Shown: positions 1 through 3,456, counted from the stretch's first letter. The stretch is 5,400 nt of DNA from an uncultured Pedobacter sp. (GCA_938008555.1 CALLKE010000209.1:1-5400); one strand, 5' to 3'. Notes: generated by a model not told the origin, from the letters alone. Numbers and translations are program-made.

Positions 1-14
1 CGCTCTTCCGATCT
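1..14. other. Residual Illumina adapter sequence (artefact)
   Basis: The first 14 bases, CGCTCTTCCGATCT, are identical to the 3' end of the standard Illumina TruSeq-type read adapter. This is almost certainly untrimmed library adapter and not biological sequence. It marks the window start as a contig end and places the first genuine base near 15. Nothing upstream of the first gene should be interpreted across this junction. Confidence 0.93.
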
Positions 15-45
15 ACACAACACGCGAGTAAGAGAGCACACACTT

Positions 46-261
46 ATGCCAACACCAAAAACACAAGCGACCCCGAACAACGCTAAGGACACAATCGAGT
101 ACGGGTTGACCACTGAGGTTAAGACGCGTCACGGAAGTTTCTGGGCCAAAGTCTCCTACACGTCTTCAGTCCAGCACGATGAGACGCTAGAGGCGGCGTT
201 TGAGCGAATCGCGACCTTCGTGGTCGAAAAGCTCACAGGGGAAGTCAAGAAGCTGTCATGA
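46..261 (+). CDS. Small phage protein of unknown function (71 aa)
   Basis: I do not recognise this gene. The N-terminal 20 residues are polar and Thr/Pro/Asn-rich, probably disordered. From about residue 23 there is a beta-like stretch (EVKTRHGSFWAKVSYTSS), then an amphipathic helix (residues 46-70, with ETLEAAFERIATFVVEKL). A short beta part followed by one C-terminal helix is common among small phage accessory proteins, but gives no function. The start is the only ATG giving this domain. The upstream SD is weak (AGAGAG at 31-36), and the true upstream region may be missing because the contig begins at about 15. Its stop overlaps the ATG of the next short ORF (ATGA). Codon use includes many GCG, ACG and GTC codons and no TTA. 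Confidence 0.75.
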   Translation: MPTPKTQATPNNAKDTIEYGLTTEVKTRHGSFWAKVSYTSSVQHDETLEAAFERIATFVVEKLTGEVKKLS

Positions 262-311
262 GCGTCGTCCAGGACGTAAGGCGGCTTCGTAACCCAACAC
301 ACAACAACTAA
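258..311 (+). CDS. Possible 17-codon coupled peptide
   Basis: The ATG overlaps the TGA of the preceding gene (ATGA), the classic arrangement for translational coupling, and the frame runs 17 codons (MSVVQDVRRLRNPTHNN) to a TAA. That TAA overlaps the SD (AAGGAG, 310-315) of the next ORF, so ribosomes ending here would be delivered onto it. There is only a weak purine stretch (AAGAAG, 247-252) as SD. The peptide is basic and has no recognisable motif. It may be only a coupling or leader ORF that carries translation into the membrane microprotein downstream, or it may not be translated at all. Confidence 0.35.
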   Translation: MSVVQDVRRLRNPTHNN

Positions 312-315
312 GGAG
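310..315 (+). promoter_or_regulatory. Strong Shine-Dalgarno site facing an ATC codon
   Basis: AAGGAG at 310-315 is followed by a 6-nt spacer and then ATC at 322-324, in frame with a 39-codon membrane-protein ORF. No ATG, GTG or TTG exists in that frame between the preceding in-frame stop (277-279) and the hydrophobic segment, so this SD is the main evidence for the unusual start. Confidence 0.6.
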
Positions 316-321
316 TCAGAG

Positions 322-441
322 ATCGAAACAAAAATCAAAGTAGTCGCAGAACTACTAACCTCTCCATTCATAGTTGTACTGTTACTACTCATCGCAGTAA
401 CAATCGTTGTCACATTCTTCAAAGAAAGAAAAGGTAACTAA
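322..441 (+). CDS. Single-pass membrane microprotein with apparent ATC start (39 aa)
   Basis: The frame from 322 encodes a short polar N-terminus (ETKIKVVAELLTSP), one very hydrophobic segment (about residues 16-33, FIVVLLLLIAVTIVVTFF) and a basic tail (KERKGN) before TAA. The basic residues after the helix suggest the C-terminus faces the cytoplasm. The composition is too membrane-like to be chance, so I believe it is a real gene. The start is the oddity: the only codon at proper distance from the SD is ATC, a very rare initiator, and no canonical start is in frame. A base error (ATG read as ATC), true AUC initiation, or frameshifting from the upstream 17-codon ORF are all possible. The stop lies 1 nt before the next ATG (443). 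A phage membrane microprotein here could be a holin-like or host-envelope effector, but nothing specific supports either. Confidence 0.6.
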   Translation: METKIKVVAELLTSPFIVVLLLLIAVTIVVTFFKERKGN

Positions 442-442
442 A

Positions 443-745
443 ATGAGCCTGACCATCGCTTTTGACACAGATGTCATTACCAACTCGACACCCGCCATCT
501 ACAAAGGAGCAGCTACACTCACAATCAACTTCGAGATCCCAGAGGCCGACATTGAGAAACTGCACACGCTCTTTGTGTACGAAGAATGTGGTTGTGACTA
601 CGACAGACCAAATATCCCCGCCCAACCATCCCGCCCCCGTGCCCGCGATGCTTGTGTGACACAAGCACAACATATTCAACACACAGTTGAATCAGTCATT
701 TGGGGTCACCTAACCCGAGGTAAGTACGACGAGTACTGTGCCTGA
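443..745 (+). CDS. Phage protein of unknown function (100 aa)
   Basis: Not recognised. The start is the ATG at 443, preceded by AAAGG (430-434). A TTG 36 nt further upstream would intrude into the membrane microprotein and has no SD. Residues 1-40 look like beta strands (SLTIAFDTDV, AATLTINFEIP), followed by a helix (EADIEKLHTLFVYEE). Next come a Cys-containing segment (ECGCDY, about 48-53), a Pro/Arg-rich linker (about 55-68) and a C-terminal helix (about 69-95). The two close cysteines alone do not make a metal site. The 3' end overlaps the next gene by 8 nt (GTGCCTGA), implying coupled translation. Confidence 0.75.
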   Translation: MSLTIAFDTDVITNSTPAIYKGAATLTINFEIPEADIEKLHTLFVYEECGCDYDRPNIPAQPSRPRARDACVTQAQHIQHTVESVIWGHLTRGKYDEYCA

Positions 746-962
746 AATGTACCAAGAACCATCAACACCAGATGCAGCTGTTACTTACCTACAACAACAA
801 AGGAAACTATGGGACGAACAACACAAAGTGCGTATGGGTCAATGGAACTACTTTGACACAGAAGAGTACGCAAACGAAGTAACAACGTACCTACTAGCTC
901 AAACACACGAAGATGACGAACCACCTTGGTTAAGAGATCCAACAGAAGGAGATGACGTATGA
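738..962 (+). CDS. Small acidic phage protein of unknown function (74 aa)
   Basis: Not recognised. The protein is mostly helical and polar (TYLQQQRKLWDEQHKVRMGQW, then YFDTEEYANEVTTYLLAQ) and ends in a strongly acidic tail (THEDDEPPWLRDPTEGDDV). The start is uncertain. GTG 738 overlaps the previous stop by 8 nt, like two other 8-nt overlaps in this window, and is preferred. ATG 747, 1 nt after that stop, would shorten the protein by three residues. Neither has a good SD, so translation is probably coupled to the gene before it. The tail codons contain the GAAGGAG that serves as SD for the next short gene. Confidence 0.68.
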   Translation: MPEMYQEPSTPDAAVTYLQQQRKLWDEQHKVRMGQWNYFDTEEYANEVTTYLLAQTHEDDEPPWLRDPTEGDDV

Positions 963-1033
963 GTGAGTACATTAAGGAGAACTACGTTTGGTTATACATC
1001 ATGGCGCTACCACTCGACGAACCCACTACCTAG
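959..1033 (+). CDS. 24-residue microprotein with strong SD
   Basis: This ORF overlaps the previous stop as ATGA and is preceded by GAAGGAG (945-951) with a 7-nt spacer, one of the best ribosome sites in the window. It encodes MSEYIKENYVWLYIMALPLD plus EPTT: a polar start, an aromatic and hydrophobic core (YVWLYIMALPL) and an acidic end. The core is too short for a confident membrane span but could be membrane-associated. The function is unknown. It is the last gene before the promoter/tRNA region, and its stop codon is itself part of TAGGAGG (see findings). The SD and the coupling are the evidence, since a peptide this short has no statistical coding signal. Confidence 0.55.
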   Translation: MSEYIKENYVWLYIMALPLDEPTT

Positions 1034-1054
1034 GAGGAAAATTAAATCGCACAC

Positions 1055-1084
1055 TTGCTTTACTTCTGCTGCCTACTATATAAT
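1055..1084 (+). promoter_or_regulatory. Sigma70-type promoter upstream of the tRNA block
   Basis: The -35 hexamer TTGCTT (1055-1060) and the perfect -10 TATAAT (1079-1084) are separated by 18 nt, predicting a start near 1090. The same hexamers, spacing and a nearby downstream TATAAG recur at 3802-3831, which strengthens both calls. The transcript would carry the direct repeat, the leader ORF, the tRNA, the hairpin array and the HTH gene up to the hairpin at 1832-1873. Confidence 0.8.
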
Positions 1085-1107
1085 TTAGGTATAAGCAGTG
1101 AAAAGGT

Positions 1108-1137
1108 AAAAGCATTGAACAACCAAAAGCATTGAAC
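1108..1137 (+). repeat. Two-copy 13-bp direct repeat in the leader
   Basis: AAAAGCATTGAAC occurs exactly at 1108-1120 and again at 1125-1137, giving a 17-bp period. It lies about 20 nt downstream of the predicted transcription start and before the tRNA. It could be a pair of operator half-sites for a phage repressor, a protein-binding site on the RNA, or a local duplication. The spacing of about 1.6 helical turns puts the copies on different faces of DNA, which argues slightly against a simple dimeric operator. Confidence 0.75.
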
Positions 1138-1160
1138 CAAAGAAGCAAGGAGTCCTGAGC

Positions 1161-1199
1161 ATGACTTTAAACGGCTCACTGTACCAAAAGCTTCGGTAG
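1161..1199 (+). CDS. Possible 12-codon leader peptide running into the tRNA gene
   Basis: AAGGAG (1147-1152) is followed after 8 nt by ATG and a 12-codon frame, MTLNGSLYQKLR. Its TAG stop is formed by bases 8-10 of the tRNA gene (1197-1199). The third codon is TTA, the codon read by the tRNA it overlaps. The ribosome site is convincing, but a 12-codon ORF could be accidental. If translated, ribosomes would cover the tRNA 5' end and could influence RNase P processing, an inference from the geometry only. Confidence 0.35.
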   Translation: MTLNGSLYQKLR

Positions 1200-1262
1200 T
1201 CCAAAGGCAGAGACAGAGGTCTTAAACACCTCCCAGTGTGGGTTCGAATCCCACTCGAAGCA
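1190..1262 (+). tRNA. tRNA, anticodon UAA (reads UUA), short variable loop
   Basis: A complete 73-nt cloverleaf can be drawn by eye. The acceptor is GCTTCGG with TCGAAGC (one G-T pair at the end). The D-arm is GTC/GAC with GG in its loop, and the anticodon stem GAGGT/ACCTC is perfect. The loop is CTTAAAC, giving anticodon TAA at 1223-1225. The variable loop is only 5 nt (CCAGT). The T-arm is GTGGG-TTCGAAT-CCCAC, the discriminator is A1262, and CCA is not encoded. By anticodon this is tRNA-Leu(UAA), but bacterial Leu tRNAs normally have a long variable arm, which is absent here, so the charging identity is uncertain. It would supply TTA decoding for the TTA-rich genes downstream. A sigma70-type promoter lies about 100 nt upstream. 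Confidence 0.88.
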
Positions 1263-1268
1263 CGACTG

Positions 1269-1377
1269 TAACTAAATTAGAAGAAAGGCTTCTAACAAGG
1301 TCGCAGTTATATCCTCAGAGGGAGGATGCAGTTCAATCCAAAGTGGGTTGACAATCAAGGGGTAGCTGCAGAGCTAC
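1269..1377 (+). ncRNA. Four-hairpin structured leader between tRNA and HTH gene
   Basis: Four hairpins follow one another. H1 is TTAGAAG-AAAGG-CTTCTAA (1277-1295), enclosed by TAACT/AGTTA (1269-1273 with 1305-1309). H2 is ATCCTC-AGAGG-GAGGAT (1311-1327). H3 is TCAATCC-AAAGT-GGGTTGA (1333-1351, one G-U pair). H4 is GTAGCT-GCAG-AGCTAC (1362-1377), ending 3 nt before the SD of the HTH gene. H2 has an alternative: GGAT (1324-1327) can pair with ATCC (1336-1339), which competes with H3. No T-tract follows, so these are not standard terminators. The region may be a 5' untranslated regulatory element, a processing or stability element, or a separate small RNA. It matches no RNA family I can name. 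Confidence 0.55.
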
Positions 1378-1392
1378 ATGAAGGGAATAGAA

Positions 1393-1824
1393 ATGCCACG
1401 CAAGGAAAATTCAGTTGAGGTTGACGTTGACACTACCGCCGATGGGAGTGCAGAGCCCAAGGCAAAGAAGGGGCCAGCACGCGGAACTCTGCCTGACAAC
1501 TTCGTGACGCCAGTAGGCCTCGCTAAGATCCTCGGCGAACAAGGTCTTCAGACCAACCGCGCTGGTGATGTGCTTGCTGAAGTCAAGCCGCAGATGGTGT
1601 ACTCGTACATCAAGAATGCACCTGAGAACGACCCGTTCCCGCTTGAGAACGTGACTGACTCACTCGGCAAGGAGCGCCAAGCTGTTGACGTCGAGAAGGG
1701 TGTCGCTTGGTGGGTCCGCAAGAACGAGCGAGCCGCTTCGCGTAAGGCGAACGCAGCTGAGAAGGCCGCCAAGAAGGCTGAGAAGGCTGCTGAGGCTGAC
1801 GAAGAGTCTGAAGCAGGCGAGTAA
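1393..1824 (+). CDS. HTH DNA-binding protein with charged Ala/Lys/Glu tail (143 aa)
   Basis: Start ATG 1393 is chosen for its SD (AAGGGA, 1381-1386). An ATG at 1378 abuts hairpin H4 and lacks an SD. Residues 1-35 are charged and probably disordered. Residues 36-76 (NFVTPVGLAKILGEQ ... VKPQMVYSYIKNAP) read as a helix-turn-helix resembling excisionase/MerR-type N-termini. After PFPLENV, residues 98-110 (AVDVEKGVAWWVRKN) form a packing element with a Trp pair. The tail (114-143) is Ala/Lys/Glu-rich, like histone-H1-type or nucleoid-associated tails. A role as a phage regulator or DNA-coating protein is inferred. Codon use is conspicuously GC-rich (AAG, GCC, CTC, no TTA) compared with the following operon, which suggests high expression or different ancestry. 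It has its own structured leader and a terminal hairpin. Confidence 0.82.
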   Translation: MPRKENSVEVDVDTTADGSAEPKAKKGPARGTLPDNFVTPVGLAKILGEQGLQTNRAGDVLAEVKPQMVYSYIKNAPENDPFPLENVTDSLGKERQAVDVEKGVAWWVRKNERAASRKANAAEKAAKKAEKAAEADEESEAGE

Positions 1825-1829
1825 CAAAC

Positions 1830-1875
1830 TTGGGTGTAGGTAGAGTTTATTACCTTTCACTTTACCTACACCCTT
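1830..1875 (+). terminator. Strong 11-13 bp hairpin, probable terminator without U-tract
   Basis: GGGTGTAGGTA (1832-1842) pairs perfectly with TACCTACACCC (1863-1873). Two further pairs inside (G1843-U1862, A1844-U1861) bring the stem to 13 bp. It begins 7 nt after the stop of the HTH gene, the right place for its transcription end. It is followed by TTCGCCG and not by a T-run, so it would be an I-shaped terminator of the sort reported in actinobacteria, or a 3'-end stabiliser. Confidence 0.65.
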
Positions 1876-2035
1876 CGCCGCAAGAATCCTGGTGATGCAG
1901 GGGTGAGCGGCTAGCTTACGAACAATCGAACAAAATCGTAAGTGGACGTAGGATGGACAACACATAATTGTTGGTACGTTGGGTTCCAATGATTGGGCGG
2001 CGTGTTTCAGGTTCGATTCCTGACTACGTACAAAT
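1876..2035 (+). other. Structured noncoding stretch ending in a tRNA-like T-arm/acceptor
   Basis: No gene is visible between 1825 and 2101. After the hairpin come GCCGC/GCGGC (1877-1881 with 1907-1911) enclosing CCTG/CAGG, CTTACGA/TCGTAAG (1915-1921 with 1936-1942), GACAA/TTGTT (1956-1960 with 1968-1972), and CCAA/TTGG (1986-1989 with 1993-1996). The 3' part has a textbook T-arm, TCAGG-TTCGATT-CCTGA (2007-2023), then CTACGTAC (2024-2031). That strand could pair, each time with one mismatch, to GGACGTAG (1944-1951) or GTACGTTG (1974-1981). Neither choice yields a proper D-arm and a 7-nt anticodon loop with T33. The CACATAA loop at 1961-1967 resembles a Met-type loop but has A at position 33. 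It is best read as a decayed tRNA or an unfamiliar tRNA-like RNA. Confidence 0.35.
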
Positions 2036-2101
2036 CAACAAATAACTCATTCGATAGGTTTCACACATAGTGTTAACATCCATAACAACAGAAAGGGAGT
2101 G

Positions 2102-2344
2102 ATGTTAAACTTAAGTACGGAGGAATTAGCACATCTTCATGAGATTCTCCAATACATGGTAGAAGAGCTTGAAGATGCAAAGGCAGAGACAGAAGATAGA
2201 GCAACACTTACGACGTTTTTTCTGGCGCCTACCTGGCGTTGGTGGTTTGACGAAACGATGCAAGACGTAATCATTCGTATTCAGCGAACTAAAGATATTG
2301 ATAGGAAGGTTATTGATGAGCTCAGTGAACAATCAAGCCTCTGA
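2102..2344 (+). CDS. Small helical phage protein of unknown function (80 aa)
   Basis: The ATG at 2102 is preceded by AGAAAGG (2090-2096) at 5 nt. The GTG at 2099 lies within the purine-rich SD run, so it is unlikely to be the start. Residues 1-35 form a strongly acidic amphipathic helix (EELAHLHEILQYMVEELEDAKAE). A Trp-rich turn follows (APTWRWWFDETMQDV, about 42-56), then a second helix (IIRIQRTKDIDRKVIDELSEQ). I recognise no family. Codons 2, 4 and 9 are all TTA, matching the upstream UAA-anticodon tRNA. Bases 2178-2193 are an exact 16-bp copy of a segment of that tRNA gene. It is the first gene of an operon. A weak promoter-like pair (TTCGAT, 18 nt, TAACAT at 2050-2079) precedes it but is not convincing. 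Confidence 0.75.
   Translation: MLNLSTEELAHLHEILQYMVEELEDAKAETEDRATLTTFFLAPTWRWWFDETMQDVIIRIQRTKDIDRKVIDELSEQSSL
2178..2193. repeat. 16-bp exact match to the tRNA gene (1202-1217)
   Basis: CAAAGGCAGAGACAGA occurs at 1202-1217, spanning the tRNA D-loop, the 3' side of the D-stem and the first two bases of the anticodon stem. It occurs again here inside the coding frame, covering the Lys-Ala-Glu-Thr codons near residues 27-30. Flanking bases differ on both sides. By a simple random-sequence estimate, a 16-bp direct match in 5.4 kb is expected well under once in a hundred windows. Confidence 0.7.
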
Positions 2345-2768
2345 TGCGCCTCCTGCATTGTTTCTACATTGTGTAGCTGCCTATGAAGCGATGCTTAATC
2401 AGGCACACTACTTAAACACAGATGAACAGGATATCTTAATTTATGAAGGGTTCTTAACTCAACTGGTTCAAAAGGATCTATCGCTGTCAGTTCCGTATTA
2501 CACATCCATTCGTAAGTCACTTATTGATATGGGTTGTATTCGGCAATTGAAGCGAGGTGGCGGAACAGCTCCTTCGCAATGGGAATTGATTTACGAGCCT
2601 ACTTTTGAAGCATTCGAGTCAGCGACACCTTCAAAGATTCCTAAGCAAACCAAAGAGGAAGCAACCATGCAGCAAATTCAGGCGCTATCGAATCGAATTG
2701 GTGTACTTGAGAAGCAATTCGAAGAAATAGTACAGTTGCTACAGAAAACTTACGGTACGGAGGAGTAA
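2316..2768 (+). CDS. Winged-helix DNA-binding protein with C-terminal coiled coil (150 aa)
   Basis: ATG 2316 is chosen because GGAAGG (2304-2309) sits 6 nt upstream, although it overlaps the previous gene by 29 nt. An ATG at 2298 has no suitable SD. Residues 15-50 form a helical bundle (FLHCVAAYEAMLNQAHYL, DEQDILIYEGFLTQLVQ). Residues 58-76 (LSVPYYTSIRKSLIDMGCI) look like a recognition helix, followed by a beta wing (RQLKRGGGTAPSQWELIYEP, 77-96) with a Gly-rich tip. Residues 117-145 form a coiled coil (MQQIQALSNRIGVLEKQFEE, continuing IVQLLQ), suggesting a dimer or trimer. This is the architecture of a phage transcription regulator or replication-initiation-type winged helix. The former is more likely from size and context. 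Several TTA codons are present. Confidence 0.82.
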   Translation: MSSVNNQASDAPPALFLHCVAAYEAMLNQAHYLNTDEQDILIYEGFLTQLVQKDLSLSVPYYTSIRKSLIDMGCIRQLKRGGGTAPSQWELIYEPTFEAFESATPSKIPKQTKEEATMQQIQALSNRIGVLEKQFEEIVQLLQKTYGTEE

Positions 2769-2769
2769 C

Positions 2770-3093
2770 ATGCAAACCACTTTTGAAGAAGCATCACAAT
2801 GTCCCAAATGTAAGAATCCTGGCATGACTACCAATGAATCCAAGAAGCGAGTCATTGGTCGGGGAACTATTACATTCTTTCAAATCATGTGCCAAACACA
2901 GCTATGTCCTTGGTATGAAACTGTTTGGATTGTCCAAGTGAACGAAGATGGTTCAATCCCGACTGCTTATGCACAAAACTTAAAGAAGCAATACCCTCGT
3001 CTTTCACCTGAAGCTGAGCAACAGATCGTTGATGCAGTTAACAATCAGCTAAAGGCAGAAACGCGAGGCGACGGAGAAATCCGAGGCCGATAA
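2770..3093 (+). CDS. Zinc-ribbon-like protein (107 aa)
   Basis: GGAGGAG (2759-2765) provides a strong SD for the ATG at 2770, 1 nt after the previous stop. Four cysteines in two pairs, C11-x2-C14 (CPKC) and C41-x4-C46 (CQTQLC), are separated by beta-like sequence (RVIGRGTITFFQI), as expected of a zinc ribbon. A strand follows (ETVWIVQVNEDG), then a polar helical tail (residues about 70-107). Zinc ribbons of this size in phages often contact nucleic acid or host polymerase, but no specific family is recognised. The spacing of the second pair (x4 in place of x2) is unusual. The stop overlaps the next ATG (TAATG), implying coupling. Confidence 0.78.
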   Translation: MQTTFEEASQCPKCKNPGMTTNESKKRVIGRGTITFFQIMCQTQLCPWYETVWIVQVNEDGSIPTAYAQNLKKQYPRLSPEAEQQIVDAVNNQLKAETRGDGEIRGR

Positions 3094-3194
3094 TGATCCT
3101 TCTGAAGATCCTAATAGTACTGGCAATTTTAGCTTACGACAAAATCTGGAAAGTTGGTGAACAAAATGACGACGGCTACTCTTCCTGTTACTGA
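3093..3194 (+). CDS. 33-residue membrane microprotein
   Basis: This ORF starts on the A of the preceding stop (TAATG), with CGAGG (3082-3086) 6 nt upstream. It encodes a hydrophobic helix right from the start (residues 2-15, ILLKILIVLAILAY), then DKIWKVGEQNDDGYSSCY. The hydrophobic run is short (about 14 residues, interrupted by one Lys), so it may be a short membrane anchor, a signal-like sequence or a membrane-surface peptide. There is no lipobox. Coupling, the SD and the hydrophobicity together support a real gene. It overlaps the DUF3039-like gene by 29 nt in another frame. The function is unknown. Small phage membrane proteins often act at the host envelope, which is general knowledge and not evidence for this one. 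Confidence 0.6.
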   Translation: MILLKILIVLAILAYDKIWKVGEQNDDGYSSCY

Positions 3195-3456
3195 GACACC
3201 TACAAAAGAGGATCTCGTAACAAGTAACGAACAAGGCAAATCATCTCACATGGTTTACGTGCCTGAAGATTTAGAAAATGGCATTACAGCAACTGCCTAT
3301 CTTCTGAGCGCAAGAATCAATGGATCTGAAGTCCAAGCTTTATGTGGATATAAATGGGTTCCTCATCGCAATCCTCAGGCATATCCAATTTGTCAGAAGT
3401 GTTTGGAAATCTATCAAAGCATCAACAAGGACTGGGAGCTTCCTGATTATGGCTAG
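3166..3456 (+). CDS. DUF3039-like zinc-binding protein (96 aa)
   Basis: The C-terminal half matches the pattern I recall for DUF3039, a family of short actinobacterial proteins of unknown function. An early His (H28 in SSHMVYVP) is followed by ALCG (C60) and W-x-P, and then PICQKC (C76, C79) and LEIYQ. H28, C60, C76 and C79 are likely zinc ligands. The N-terminal 25 residues are polar and probably disordered. The start is taken as ATG 3166, with GGTGA (3156-3160) as SD. GTG 3157 in the same frame is a possible alternative. The gene overlaps the membrane microprotein before it and the next gene after it (8 nt). A DUF3039 protein in a phage context supports an actinobacterial host. The biochemical role is not known. 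Confidence 0.83.
   Translation: MTTATLPVTETPTKEDLVTSNEQGKSSHMVYVPEDLENGITATAYLLSARINGSEVQALCGYKWVPHRNPQAYPICQKCLEIYQSINKDWELPDYG

Noticed and set aside
156..422. Minus-strand ORF of 88 codons, and the other minus-strand ORFs (for example 1660-1989, 3695-3940, 4905-5120)
   Set aside because: They lie opposite well-supported plus-strand genes or structured RNA, lack convincing ribosome sites and have low-complexity, unprotein-like translations.
407..442. TTG at 407 as the start of the 100-aa gene
   Set aside because: It has no SD and would extend into the membrane microprotein. ATG 443 follows that stop directly.
1108..1137. Start of a CRISPR array
   Set aside because: Only two copies of 13 bp with a 4-bp spacer, which is far too short and small for CRISPR.
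1263..1360. A second tRNA directly after the UAA tRNA, suggested by GTTCAATCC (1331-1339)
   Set aside because: No T-stem or acceptor partner can be drawn around it. The bases are better used in hairpins H2 and H3.
1348..1380. TTGACA (1348-1353) as the -35 box of a promoter directly before the HTH gene
   Set aside because: At 16-19 nt there is no acceptable -10. The nearest TAxxxT-like hexamer (TACATG) is 21 nt away and the sequence is better explained as part of hairpin H3.
2050..2079. TTCGAT-18-TAACAT as a promoter for the gene at 2102
   Set aside because: Both hexamers are poor and the downstream element shared by the two good promoters is missing. It cannot be excluded but is not supportable.
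3320..3448. Upstream extension of the 59-aa protein to a start at 3320
   Set aside because: It lies wholly inside the DUF3039-like gene in another frame. The ATG at 3449 with the 8-nt overlap matches the style of neighbouring genes.
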